Counted from the first letter of the stretch, positions 1 through 7,941 are shown. The stretch: 43,265 nt of DNA from Burkholderia sp. Bp9143 (GCF_003853645.1 NZ_QTPO01000064.1:1-43265); one strand, 5' to 3'. The notes: generated by a model from the letters alone, not told the origin. Translations and numbers: made by a program.

Positions 1-305
1 TGGTAAATCTGGATCGACAGCAGCGACAGCACCGCGATCGACGCCATCATGAGCCGCGCCGGTTTCCAGCGCCAGCCGAGCACGACAAGCGCCGGCACCG
101 TGCCGATCATCACCGCCTTGTCGTAGTAATTCATGTGTTCGTTGTAATGCACGAACGCATAGCCCGCGCCGACCACGAGAGCCAGGGCGAACAGCCAGTC
201 GATGACCGACAGGCGCGCGAGGAACGGACGGTCGTCGAACAACGGCGCCGGATTCGGGGCCTGGACCGGCCCCGAACGGGAAGAGGAAACTTGCGTGAGA
301 TCCAT
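1..305 (-). CDS. ccsB: CcsB/ResC cytochrome c biogenesis protein (N-terminal part only)
   Basis: This is the first 101 codons of a protein that runs off the left edge of the window; the start is the ATG at 305-303. The visible part begins MDLTQVSSS, has a hydrophilic lead of about 35 residues, then three hydrophobic segments (near residues 37-52, 67-79 and 86-100). That fits the multi-membrane-span start of CcsB/ResC, the haem-handling subunit of the system II cytochrome c synthase. The start lies only 4 bases after the resB stop, so the two are almost certainly co-transcribed and translationally coupled. The identification rests on this pairing with resB as much as on the fragment. The haem-binding WWD motif and histidines expected in this family are outside the window. 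Confidence 0.85.
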   Translation of the reverse strand, partial: MDLTQVSSSRSGPVQAPNPAPLFDDRPFLARLSVIDWLFALALVVGAGYAFVHYNEHMNYYDKAVMIGTVPALVVLGWRWKPARLMMASIAVLSLLSIQIY

Positions 306-309
306 GATG

Positions 310-2526
310 TTACCGTGTGGAATTCTCGGAATCGGAACCGCCGCCGGCAGGCGGACGGGCAGTCGCTGCCGCGCCGGCGGGCGCGGCGTGGCGCGGTGTG
401 GCGCGCAAGGCGGCGCCGGCCGCGTCGCGCGTCTGCACGAATTCTTTCTCGAAATCGAAGGTCTTGCGGGCCGTGGACATCGCCATCACCACATCGACGC
501 CCGAACCGGCATCCTTGAGCCAGAACCAGAGGCGCCGCTCGCGCACGTAGAACATCGAGAAGATGCCGGCGACCAACAGCAGGCTGCCAAGATACACCAG
601 ATTCTTGCCGGGTGCGCGCGTCAACTGAAATACCGAAGCTTGCACCTGCTTGAAGGAGTCAAGCTGCAAATAGACCGGCGATCCATACAAGAAGCTGTCC
701 GATAGCGCATTGATCGCGTTCTGCACGAAGCGGATCGTGTCGGTGCCCTGCTGGGCGGCCGGCTCGCCGGCGCGCTCGCGCGCGATCTGCCAGACCTCCC
801 ACATCGAGCCCTCGAGCATGCGCAGCAGCAGGCTGGCCGCCTTTTCCTGCTCGGCCTTCGGCACCGAACGGTCGATGAACGTCGCCACCGCCTGGAAGCC
901 ACCGACCGGCTGGCCGTCGGCGCCGCGGCCGATGCTGTCGTCGCTCGCCGCAAAGAGGGTCAGCACCTTGAACGCGCTGTCCTGCAGGCGGCCGCGCAGC
1001 GACGCTTCGGTCGTCGGCAGCGAACGCTGCGCGAAGCGCGCGGCGGCGTCGGCACGCACGGCCGGATCCTCGAGCGCGGCGCGCAGGCGCATCCATTCGC
1101 CGATCGAATCCTGGCTGTCGGCCGGAATCCGCATGTAGCGGAACGGATCATTCGGGCTCGCGCGCACGCCGGCGAGGAACACGCGCGTGCCGCCCATGTC
1201 GACGGGCAGCATGTAGTTGTTGAATTCGCGCGCCTGGCCATCCTTGCCGCGAATCTTGTACTGCACCGACGGGCCGATGTTGTGGAGCTGCATCGGCTTC
1301 GACGTCTTCGCGCCCGAACCGAGCCGCTCGTCGAACGCTTCCTTCAGCGACTCCGTCTTCGCGACGCCGCGCACGTCCGGCTTGCCGTTCGCGTCGGCCA
1401 TGTTCTCGACGTTGATCGCACGGAAGTCGGAGAATTCGATCGTGTCGCCGTCGCTGCCCGGCATCTGCAGCGGCGCCGTACTGCCGATCGTGCCCTTCAC
1501 CGCGAAGGTCTTCGCGTTGCCGCCCGTCATCGGGTAGGCCGTCATCTCCATCTGCGAGCCGCCGTCCTGGAAGCTCGACTGGTAGATCGACACGCCCTTG
1601 TACGTGAACGGCTTGTTGACCTCGACGCGCGCCGGGATCTTCTGGCCCGACTCGCGATCGATCACGACGATGTCGCTCGCGAACAGTTTCGGCATCCCCG
1701 TCGTGTAGTAGTCGACGATGAACTTGTTGAGCTGGATCGAGAACGGCAGGTCCTGGATCAGTGAGCCGCTTGGCTGGTTCAGGATCGCGGTCGACACGAA
1801 CTGGCCTTCCGGCACCCACGCGTAGCCGCGGAACGTCGGGTTCGACGCGGACAGCCGGTGGTCGGGCGAGATCTCGCTGATCGTCGCGCTCGTGTTGACC
1901 GGGCTCTTGCCGAACATCCACATCTGGAATTTGATCGGCAGGTTGCTGTCCAGCAGGCCGCCGATACAGATCACGACGATCGCAACGTGCGCGGAGATGT
2001 AGCCCCACTTCGTCAGCGCGCCGCGCTTCGCGGAGATCAGCGTCGCGCCCTCGGTCTCGCGCACGACGTGCTTGTAGCCCGCCCTGGTGACGAACGTGGC
2101 GAGCGTGGCCGCGACGGTCGCGCGCGTGCCGGACGCCGAGTATTCGGCCTTGTGATGGAAGGCGCGCAGGCTGCCTTCGCGGACCTTGTCCTTCCAGCTC
2201 TTCGCGTCGGCAAGCATCTTCGGCGCGTTGCGGATCACGCACAGCGAGATCGACACGACGAGGAAGATCAGGATCAGCATGAACCACCACGCGCTGTACA
2301 CGTTGTACAGGCCCAGCGAGCGGAAGATGTCCGCCCAGAACGGGCCGAACTGGTTCACGTAGTTCGGATACGGGTCGTCCTGGGTCAGGACCGTGCCGAC
2401 GATGCTCGCGATCGACAGCACCACCAGCAGCGCGATCGCGAAACGCATCGAGCTCAGCAGCTCGACTGCGCGCCTGGACGCACTTTGACCCGACTTCGAC
2501 TGCAACCCCGACGTGGTAACGCTCAT
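310..2526 (-). CDS. resB: ResB/Ccs1 cytochrome c biogenesis protein
   Basis: This is the partner subunit of the system II (Ccs) cytochrome c synthase, which keeps apocytochrome cysteines reduced and presents them with haem for attachment on the periplasmic side. The 738-residue protein has hydrophobic segments near residues 28-48, 79-97 and 175-192, a large periplasmic region of over 400 residues, and a last membrane segment near the C-terminus (NLVYLGSLLLVAGIFSMFYV). This is the ResB topology. The ATG at 2526 is preceded by GGAG about 7 bases upstream. The nearest upstream gene on the strand is cytochrome c4, a substrate of this machinery, separated by about 205 bases that hold a terminator and a hairpin cluster. 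resB may therefore have its own promoter, although none is obvious. Confidence 0.95.
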   Translation of the reverse strand: MSVTTSGLQSKSGQSASRRAVELLSSMRFAIALLVVLSIASIVGTVLTQDDPYPNYVNQFGPFWADIFRSLGLYNVYSAWWFMLILIFLVVSISLCVIRNAPKMLADAKSWKDKVREGSLRAFHHKAEYSASGTRATVAATLATFVTRAGYKHVVRETEGATLISAKRGALTKWGYISAHVAIVVICIGGLLDSNLPIKFQMWMFGKSPVNTSATISEISPDHRLSASNPTFRGYAWVPEGQFVSTAILNQPSGSLIQDLPFSIQLNKFIVDYYTTGMPKLFASDIVVIDRESGQKIPARVEVNKPFTYKGVSIYQSSFQDGGSQMEMTAYPMTGGNAKTFAVKGTIGSTAPLQMPGSDGDTIEFSDFRAINVENMADANGKPDVRGVAKTESLKEAFDERLGSGAKTSKPMQLHNIGPSVQYKIRGKDGQAREFNNYMLPVDMGGTRVFLAGVRASPNDPFRYMRIPADSQDSIGEWMRLRAALEDPAVRADAAARFAQRSLPTTEASLRGRLQDSAFKVLTLFAASDDSIGRGADGQPVGGFQAVATFIDRSVPKAEQEKAASLLLRMLEGSMWEVWQIARERAGEPAAQQGTDTIRFVQNAINALSDSFLYGSPVYLQLDSFKQVQASVFQLTRAPGKNLVYLGSLLLVAGIFSMFYVRERRLWFWLKDAGSGVDVVMAMSTARKTFDFEKEFVQTRDAAGAALRATPRHAAPAGAAATARPPAGGGSDSENSTR

Positions 2527-2540
2527 TCAAACTCCAACTA

Positions 2541-2625
2541 AGGGGAAACAGCCCCCAACGCTCACTATGTTCGCTGCCCCCGAGGGGGCGGTCAGCACTC
2601 TTGGGGCGGCCCTTCGAGTGCTGAC
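2541..2625. repeat. GC-rich palindrome cluster upstream of resB
   Basis: Three inverted repeats lie in 85 bases. The first is GGGG/CCCC around 2542-2555. The second is GCCCCC-GA-GGGGGC at 2576-2589, a perfect 6 bp stem. The third is GTCAGCACTC at 2591-2600 paired with GAGTGCTGAC at 2616-2625, a perfect 10 bp stem with a 15-base loop. No open reading frame is supported here. The layout resembles a dispersed intergenic palindromic element or an RNA processing and stability structure. Whether it recurs elsewhere in the genome cannot be seen from this window. Confidence 0.5.
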
Positions 2626-2628
2626 AAC

Positions 2629-2673
2629 AAAAAAGGGTAAGGCGGCCGCAATCACGCGGCGCCCCACCCTTTT
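2629..2673 (-). terminator. Rho-independent terminator of the cytochrome c4 gene
   Basis: Read on the minus strand, outer arms AAAAGGGT (2673-2666) and ACCCTTTT (2638-2631) enclose an inner GC stem built from GGCGCCGC and GCGGCCGCC with one bulged base. A run of T follows to 2629. It lies about 58 bases after the cytochrome c4 stop. A further CGCCC-TTC-GGGCG hairpin at 2691-2703 sits between the stop and this terminator. Confidence 0.75.
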
Positions 2674-2731
2674 CTTGTTCTGACTCCCGCCGCCCTTCGG
2701 GCGCCCGGTCATTCCATTCGCGACCGTCCGT

Positions 2732-3385
2732 TCAACGCAGGCCCGCGATGTAATCCGCGACGGCCTTGATCTCGTTGTCCGACAGACGCGATGCGATCTG
2801 ATGCATCGCCTCGTTGTTGTTGCGCGCGCCGACACCCTGCTGGAACGCGGTCAACTGGGCAACCGTGTAATCGGCCCACTGCCCCGACAGACGCGGGTAC
2901 TGGACCGGAAGCCCCTGCCCCGTCGGCCCGTGGCAGCTCGCGCAGGCGGGTACACCCTTTTCCGCGATGCCGCCGCGATAGATCTTCTGGCCGATCGGCA
3001 CGGTCGCCGCGTCGCGTGCGGTGCCGAGCTTCGTCGTCTGCGAACCGTAATACGCGGCGACGTTGCGCATGTCGTCCGCACTCAACGCGCTCGCGAACCC
3101 GACCATCACCGGATTGGTCCGCGCCGGCCCCTTCGCGCCCGGCTGGGCCTTGAAGTCGTTCAACTGCTTGACCAGATATTCGGGATGCTGGCCGGCGAGC
3201 TTCGGGAAACTGCCCGACGCACTGTTGCCGTCGGCGCCGTGACACGACGCGCAGACCTGCCCGGCAATCGCCTTGCCGCGGTCCAGATCCGGCTTTGCCG
3301 CATCCGCCGCGTTTGCCTCCGCTACGAAACCTACGAACCCTGCTGCAACCTGAAGCACCATCAGAGACTTGCACAGTCGATTCAT
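2732..3385 (-). CDS. Di-haem cytochrome c4
   Basis: This is a periplasmic c-type cytochrome that passes electrons from the bc1 complex toward terminal oxidases. The 217-residue protein starts with a signal peptide (basic MNRLCK, hydrophobic stretch to about residue 22, cleavage near EANA-ADAA). It has two CASCH haem-binding motifs at residues 45-49 and 149-153, one per half, with downstream methionines (near VMVGF and EAMHQ) that could be axial ligands. The two-domain length is normal for c4. I chose the ATG at 3385 over the in-frame GTG at 3391 because AGGG lies 7 bases before the ATG. It is divergent from engB and precedes resB-ccsB, whose products attach its haems. Confidence 0.94.
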   Translation of the reverse strand: MNRLCKSLMVLQVAAGFVGFVAEANAADAAKPDLDRGKAIAGQVCASCHGADGNSASGSFPKLAGQHPEYLVKQLNDFKAQPGAKGPARTNPVMVGFASALSADDMRNVAAYYGSQTTKLGTARDAATVPIGQKIYRGGIAEKGVPACASCHGPTGQGLPVQYPRLSGQWADYTVAQLTAFQQGVGARNNNEAMHQIASRLSDNEIKAVADYIAGLR

Positions 3386-3602
3386 TCGCACACCCTGTTT
3401 CGTCTTGTGGGAATTTGAGGTTCTGCAAAAAACGACGTCGACCAGTCTACCGCAGAAGCTGCATAAAAGCGCGAGGCAGGCGCCCGCAGCCCTTCGGCAA
3501 AACCGTCGTATTGTACAATATCGCGCTGAAAGCTCCCGCGCCTATCGGGGCTACCCCGCCTCCACCAAGCGGCTCGCGCCGCCCCGTCCCACCGGTTTCC
3601 CC
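3386..3602. promoter_or_regulatory. Divergent control region between cytochrome c4 and engB
   Basis: These 217 bases must hold the promoters of both divergent genes. A perfect palindrome ATTGTACAAT at 3510-3519 contains a plus-strand -10-like TACAAT (3514-3519), about 84 bases before the engB start. The matching -35 is poor (around CTTCGG, 16 bases upstream). No convincing promoter for cytochrome c4 was found on the minus strand. An open frame runs through the region in phase with engB, but its predicted residues look non-coding and have no family support. Confidence 0.4.
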
Positions 3603-4262
3603 ATGGCCTTTTTGCTCCATCAAGCCCGCTTCTACACGACCGTCAACCATCTGCGCGACCTGCCGCCGACGGTGCAACCGGAAATCGCGTTCGCGGGCCG
3701 CTCGAATGCCGGCAAATCGACGGCGATCAACGTGCTGTGCAACCAGAAGCGGCTCGCCTTCGCGTCGAAGACGCCCGGCCGCACCCAGCACATCAACTAC
3801 TTCTCCGTCGGCCCGGCCGCCGAGCCCGTCGCGAACCTCGTCGACCTGCCCGGTTACGGCTATGCGGAAGTGCCGGGGGCCGCGAAGGCCCACTGGGAAA
3901 TGCTGCTGTCGTCCTACCTCGCGACGCGTTCGCAGCTGTGCGGCCTGATCCTGATGATGGATTCGCGCCGTCCGCTGACCGACCTCGATCGCCGGATGAT
4001 CGAGTGGTTCGCGCCGACCGGCAAGCCGATCCACACGCTGCTGACGAAGTGCGACAAATTGACGCGGCAGGAAAGCATCAACGCGCTGCGCAACACGCAG
4101 AAGGGACTCGACGCGTACCGCGACCAGGGCGTGAAGGGCAAGCTGACCGTCCAGCTGTTCTCGGCGCTGAAGCGCACGGGGCTCGACGAGGCGCACGAAC
4201 TGATCGAGAGCTGGGTGCGGCCGTCCGTCGCCGACGAAAAAAGCGAGCCTGTAGCACAATGA
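3603..4262 (+). CDS. engB: Ribosome biogenesis GTPase EngB (YihA/YsxC)
   Basis: This is a small GTPase needed for late assembly of the large ribosomal subunit. The 219-residue protein shows the G1 P-loop AGRSNAGKS (residues 31-39), the conserved KTPGRTQ switch I region (near 56-62), the G3 motif DLPGYG (81-86) and the G4 motif TKCD (148-151), in the order and spacing of the family. The open frame extends upstream to 3369, but the conserved family start is MAFLLHQARF at 3603, which gives the usual length. The gene ends about 65 bases before a hairpin whose T-run lies on the opposite strand, so it has no clear intrinsic terminator of its own. Confidence 0.96.
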   Translation: MAFLLHQARFYTTVNHLRDLPPTVQPEIAFAGRSNAGKSTAINVLCNQKRLAFASKTPGRTQHINYFSVGPAAEPVANLVDLPGYGYAEVPGAAKAHWEMLLSSYLATRSQLCGLILMMDSRRPLTDLDRRMIEWFAPTGKPIHTLLTKCDKLTRQESINALRNTQKGLDAYRDQGVKGKLTVQLFSALKRTGLDEAHELIESWVRPSVADEKSEPVAQ

Positions 4263-4328
4263 GCGGGCAACGCGCGGCCGGGATCGGCTGTGCGCACCTG
4301 ACGGCACCTGCGGATTCGGCCGGCTCAT

Positions 4329-4355
4329 AAAAAAACCCGCCGTTGAACGGCGGGT
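4329..4355 (-). terminator. Minus-strand intrinsic terminator in the engB-hemB gap
   Basis: The minus strand reads ACCCGCCG-TTCAA-CGGCGGGT followed directly by a T-run down to 4329. The stem is a perfect 8 bp GC-rich helix at 4335-4342/4348-4355. On the plus strand the hairpin is preceded by the A-run and followed by CAAACAG, so termination is expected only for minus-strand transcripts. Confidence 0.8.
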
Positions 4356-4434
4356 CAAACAGCCTAATCGAATAACGACAGGCACCCGCTCAGGGAGGAG
4401 AAGCGGGGAGCAGCACGCGACGCGTGCCGCTCGA
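4329..4434 (-). ncRNA. Candidate trans-acting small RNA with anti-Shine-Dalgarno loop
   Basis: Read on the minus strand, this stretch has the layout of an Hfq-type small RNA. There is a 5' hairpin GCACGCG-T-CGCGTGC (4404-4418), then CCCGCT...AGCGGG (about 4385-4407) whose 11-base loop contains TCTCCTCCC, then an A/T-rich single-stranded linker (about 4356-4380), and last a terminator hairpin with seven T. The loop is complementary to a canonical ribosome-binding site. A TATGAT -10-like hexamer (4445-4440) lies just upstream of the proposed 5' end. No minus-strand gene lies upstream that could own the terminator, because hemB is on the plus strand. Existence and function are inferred. The alternative is a structured plus-strand leader for hemB. 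Confidence 0.55.
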
Positions 4435-4439
4435 TCGCT

Positions 4440-4445
4440 ATCATA
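4440..4445 (-). promoter_or_regulatory. -10-like element for the candidate small RNA
   Basis: The minus strand reads TATGAT here, within GGTATATGATAG, ending about 6 bases before the proposed RNA start. No TTGACA-like -35 is found 16-18 bases upstream; the hexamers there are GTCATT, GGTCAT and AGGTCA. The promoter would therefore be weak, activator-dependent or served by another sigma factor. Confidence 0.35.
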
Positions 4446-4515
4446 TACCAACGATCTCGAAAATGACCTAAGGGTTCCGTAAGGTCCTTCTTGCCCTGAT
4501 TTCTGCCCAATCGCC

Positions 4516-5514
4516 ATGAGCTTCCATCCGCTTCACCGTCCGCGCCGGATGCGCCGCGACGACTTCTCCCGGCGCCTGATGCGTGAAAACCGCCTGACCA
4601 CCGACGACCTGATCTACCCGGTGTTCGTCGTCGAAGGCACCAACGAACGTCAGCCCGTCCCGTCGATGCCCGGCGTCGAGCGCGTGTCGGTCGATCTGCT
4701 GATGCAGGTCGCCGAGCAGTGTGTCGAACTCGGCGTGCCCGTGCTGTCGCTGTTCCCGGCCATCGAGCCGTCGCTGAAAACGCCCGACGGTCGCGAAGCG
4801 GCCAATCCGGAAGGCCTGATCCCGCGCGCGGTGCGCGAGCTGAAGAAGCGCTTCCCCGAACTGGGCGTGCTGACCGACGTCGCGCTCGACCCATACACGA
4901 GCCACGGCCAGGACGGCGTGCTCGACGAGAACGGCTACGTGATCAACGACGACACGATCGAGATCCTGGTCGACCAGGCGCGTGCGCAGGCGGAAGCCGG
5001 CGTCGACATCGTCGCGCCGTCGGACATGATGGACGGCCGGATCGGTGCGGTCCGCGAAATGCTGGAAAGCGACGGCCATATCCATACGCGCATCATGGCC
5101 TATTCGGCCAAGTTCGCATCTGCGTTCTACGGCCCGTTCCGCGACGCGGTCGGTTCGGCGTCCAATCTGGGCAAGGGTAACAAGATGACCTACCAGATGG
5201 ATCCGGCGAACAGCGACGAAGCGCTGCGCGAAGTGCGCCTCGACATCGACGAAGGCGCGGACATGGTGATGGTCAAGCCCGGCATGCCGTATCTCGACAT
5301 CGTGCGCCGCGTGAAGGACGAGTTCCGCTTCCCGACCTACGTGTACCAGGTGAGCGGCGAATACGCGATGCTGAAGGCCGCCGCAATGAACGGCTGGCTC
5401 GACCACGACAAAGTCGTGCTCGAATCGCTGCTCGCGTTCAAGCGCGCAGGCGCCGACGGCGTGCTCACGTACTTCGCGCTCGATGCCGCGCGTCTGCTGA
5501 AAGCGCAGCGCTGA
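4516..5514 (+). CDS. hemB: Porphobilinogen synthase (delta-aminolevulinic acid dehydratase)
   Basis: This cytoplasmic enzyme joins two 5-aminolevulinate molecules into porphobilinogen, the second committed step of haem and sirohaem synthesis. The 332-residue protein carries the two Schiff-base lysine contexts AYSAKFASAFYGPFRDA (K199) and MVMVKPGMPYLD (K254). At residues 121-134 it has DVALDPYTSHGQDG in place of the cysteine-rich zinc site, so it belongs to the magnesium-dependent, zinc-independent type known from Pseudomonas. The ATG at 4516 gives the conserved N-terminus, but the upstream bases (CCCAATCGCC) hold no good ribosome-binding site, so translation may be weak or dependent on leader structure. 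It ends just before a strong bidirectional terminator shared with dsbD. Confidence 0.97.
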   Translation: MSFHPLHRPRRMRRDDFSRRLMRENRLTTDDLIYPVFVVEGTNERQPVPSMPGVERVSVDLLMQVAEQCVELGVPVLSLFPAIEPSLKTPDGREAANPEGLIPRAVRELKKRFPELGVLTDVALDPYTSHGQDGVLDENGYVINDDTIEILVDQARAQAEAGVDIVAPSDMMDGRIGAVREMLESDGHIHTRIMAYSAKFASAFYGPFRDAVGSASNLGKGNKMTYQMDPANSDEALREVRLDIDEGADMVMVKPGMPYLDIVRRVKDEFRFPTYVYQVSGEYAMLKAAAMNGWLDHDKVVLESLLAFKRAGADGVLTYFALDAARLLKAQR

Positions 5515-5535
5515 GCCGCGCGCCGGCAGGCATCC

Positions 5536-5579
5536 AATAAAAAACGGCGGGACACTTCGGTGTCCCGCCGTTTTTTATT
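5536..5579. terminator. Bidirectional terminator between hemB and dsbD
   Basis: A perfect 20 bp inverted repeat lies at 5536-5555 and 5560-5579 around a TTCG tetraloop. The stem has an 11 bp GC-rich core (CGGCGGGACAC) flanked by A-runs and T-runs on both sides, so it should stop hemB on the plus strand and dsbD on the minus strand. Confidence 0.93.
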
Positions 5580-5628
5580 TACCGTCCGGTCGGCGCAGAG
5601 GACGCCCCTGCGCACCGGCGAGCGCGCG

Positions 5629-7476
5629 TTACACCGTCGGTACCGCTGCGCGATCGAGGCTGCGCAGGAACGTCTCGGCCGCCTGATAGCCGACGACGCG
5701 ACCGATTTCGTTGCCGTTGCGATCGAAGAAAATGATGCCCGGCGGCCCGAACAGGTTGAAGCGCTTGAGCAGCGCCTGGTCGTCCGGATTGTTCGCGGTG
5801 ACGTCCGCACGCACCAGGTGAAGCCGCGCGAGCCGCGCCTGCACGCGTGAATCGGTGAACGTCAGATGCTCCATTTCCTTGCAGCTCACGCACCAGTCTG
5901 CGTAGAAGTCGAGCATCACGGGCCGGCCTGACGTCTTCAGCAGCGCGTCGAGTTCGCCACTGGAGCGCACCGACGCGAACGCGGTGCCCTGCCGCCCGGC
6001 CGCCGCACCGGCTGCCGACGCATCGCCCGACGCAACCGTACGCGCAGCGAGGACGGCCAGCGGCTTCACGGGGTCGTTGGAGCCCGCCGCTAGACCGACA
6101 AGCAGCGTCGCAGCCCAGATCGCGAGCGCTGCACCGAGGCCACGGCCGAGGCGGCGCCAGATCGACGCGGCACCGGCATGTGGCGTGAACAGGCCGAGCG
6201 CCGCAGCCGCGACGAGCAGCCACAGCGCGGCGAGCACCATTTTCAGACCGCCCGCGAGCACCGGCCACACGATCCATAGCGCGGCGGCGAGCAGCACGAT
6301 GCCGAAGAACACCTTCACGCCGTCCATCCATGCGCCCGCGCGCGGCAGCACCGTACCGGCACCGATGCCGACGACGAGCAGCGGCACGCCCAGCCCCAGT
6401 CCCATCGCGAACAGCGCGGCGCCGCCGAGCAGCGCATTGCCGGTGTGCGCGATGAACGCGAGCACCGCAAACAGCGGCGCCGTCATGCATGCGCCGACGA
6501 CCAGCGCCGACAATGCCCCCATCGCGGCGACCGCGACAAAGTGGCCGCCCCGGCGCGCGCTCGAGGCTTCGGCCGCGCCGTTCTGCCAGCGCTCGGGCAG
6601 CGCGATGTCCTTGCCGGAAATCAGCGATACGGCGAATGCGGTGAGCAGCACGCCGAATGCGCCGAGCACCCACGGGTTCTGCAGCCACGCGCCAAGGCTC
6701 TGGCCGACCAGCGCCGCCGCGATGCCCAGCACCGTATAGACGAGCGCCATGCCGACCACGTACGTCAGCGACAGCGCGAAGCCGCGTGCATGCGTCGCGC
6801 GCGTGCCCTGGCCGATGATGATCGCGGACACGATCGGAATCATCGGATACGAACAGGGCAGGAGACTCAGCACGACGCCCGCGACGAAATAGAGCGCGAC
6901 GATCGTGAAGAAGCCGTGCCCCTCGAGCAGCGACTGCGCGAAATCCGCGCTCGTGACCTTGTCGAACCAGCTGCCCGAAGCCACCGCGCCATCGGCCGGC
7001 GCGGCCGCGCCGAGCGCGGCGCCGTCGACCTTCACGACGTGCTCCGCAGGCGGATAGCAGATCCCTTCGTCGGCGCATCCCTGCGATGTCACCGCGAGTT
7101 CGAACGGCCCAGCAGCCTGCTTGACCGGCACGTGAATCACGACCTCGTCGCGATAGGTCTCGACTTCCTTCTGGAACGTCTGATCGAACTTCACATGCCC
7201 GGCCGGGAATTGCGGATCGCCGAGCGTCGCCTGCCCGCCCTTCACCGCGAACGCGAACCGCTCGCGATAGAGGTAATAGCCGTTGGCAACCTTGAAGCGG
7301 ACGTCCACCTGCCCCGGCGCTTCGCTCGCGCTGAACTTGAATGCGACCGACGGATCGAGAAAATCGTCAGCCGCGCGCGCGGCCGACAGACCGCCCAGCA
7401 CGAACATGAACGACAAGAGGACTGCGAGGAACCGCAGCGCGCGCACACGCACGGAAAGCGCCATACCGTTAAACAT
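5629..7476 (-). CDS. dsbD: Thiol:disulfide interchange protein DsbD
   Basis: This inner-membrane protein carries electrons from cytoplasmic thioredoxin to periplasmic partners such as DsbC and cytochrome c maturation proteins. The 615-residue protein has the three-part DsbD layout with all six cysteines. They are an N-terminal periplasmic domain with C134 and C140 (GCADEGICYP), a central multi-span domain with C208 (LLPCSYPMIP) and C330 (GACMTAPL), and a C-terminal thioredoxin domain with WCVSC at 528-532. A signal peptide covers about residues 8-36. The ATG at 7476 overlaps the end of cutA by 8 bases, which implies translational coupling. An alternative start (MALSV, 7464) has no better ribosome-binding site. 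Reducing power from DsbD would support the cytochrome c assembly genes at the left end of the window. Confidence 0.96.
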   Translation of the reverse strand: MFNGMALSVRVRALRFLAVLLSFMFVLGGLSAARAADDFLDPSVAFKFSASEAPGQVDVRFKVANGYYLYRERFAFAVKGGQATLGDPQFPAGHVKFDQTFQKEVETYRDEVVIHVPVKQAAGPFELAVTSQGCADEGICYPPAEHVVKVDGAALGAAAPADGAVASGSWFDKVTSADFAQSLLEGHGFFTIVALYFVAGVVLSLLPCSYPMIPIVSAIIIGQGTRATHARGFALSLTYVVGMALVYTVLGIAAALVGQSLGAWLQNPWVLGAFGVLLTAFAVSLISGKDIALPERWQNGAAEASSARRGGHFVAVAAMGALSALVVGACMTAPLFAVLAFIAHTGNALLGGAALFAMGLGLGVPLLVVGIGAGTVLPRAGAWMDGVKVFFGIVLLAAALWIVWPVLAGGLKMVLAALWLLVAAAALGLFTPHAGAASIWRRLGRGLGAALAIWAATLLVGLAAGSNDPVKPLAVLAARTVASGDASAAGAAAGRQGTAFASVRSSGELDALLKTSGRPVMLDFYADWCVSCKEMEHLTFTDSRVQARLARLHLVRADVTANNPDDQALLKRFNLFGPPGIIFFDRNGNEIGRVVGYQAAETFLRSLDRAAVPTV

Positions 7477-7795
7477 GAAATAGACGTTGAGTTTCGCTGG
7501 TCACCCACTGGCCGTACGCGGCCGAGGCCGTCGCCTGCCACGAGACGATTTCCGGCGTCTCGTACGGATGATGCGCGAGAATAAATCGCTCCAGATCGAG
7601 CGAGCGCACGGGGCTCGTCTTGAACAGCAACTGGATCTCGTCGGCCGTCTCGACCTTGCCCTGCCAGTGATAGCGCGACTTGATCGCACCGAGCTCCGAC
7701 ACACACGCGGCCAGCCGCGCGTCGAGCGCGCCGTCGGCGAGCGCTGCGGCCGTCGCAGCATCCGGCACCGTCGTCAGCATCAACACCACCACCAT
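7469..7795 (-). CDS. cutA: Divalent-cation tolerance protein CutA
   Basis: This is a small trimeric protein linked genetically to copper and other divalent-cation tolerance; its biochemical role is not settled. The 108-residue sequence has the family core, with LMLTTVPDAATA at the start, the ACV segment near residue 30, SRYHWQGKVE and the conserved HPYETPEIV near residues 80-88. A strong AGGAGG ribosome-binding site lies about 7 bases before the ATG. It is the first gene of a cutA-dsbD pair with overlapping ends, an arrangement that ties it to periplasmic redox and metal handling. Confidence 0.95.
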   Translation of the reverse strand: MVVVLMLTTVPDAATAAALADGALDARLAACVSELGAIKSRYHWQGKVETADEIQLLFKTSPVRSLDLERFILAHHPYETPEIVSWQATASAAYGQWVTSETQRLFHV

Positions 7796-7941
7796 ACGCG
7801 CCCTCCTGGCTGGTTTTTACCGGCTTCCGCCGCCACGAATCGCCCATCGAGGGCCCGCGTCGACAGTTCCATATCGTAGCGCAGCCCGTGCGACGCTGCC
7901 GGTACCGGGCTGCGACAATCGATCGCAGCCGGGGTATCGCC

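Noticed and set aside
3510..3519. ATTGTACAAT palindrome as a regulator binding site
   Set aside because: Ten bases of symmetry at an A/T-rich -10 region can arise by chance, and no second site or regulator gene is nearby. It is kept only as part of the promoter region.
3369..3602. N-terminal extension of engB
   Set aside because: The open frame continues upstream, but EngB proteins begin near the MAFLLHQARF segment. The extension would overlap the cytochrome c4 start and the presumed promoter.
3447..4517. 356-codon minus-strand frame covering engB and the proposed small RNA
   Set aside because: It is antisense to the certain engB gene over most of its length and has no family motif. The terminator at 4335-4355 would stop its transcript before the engB part.
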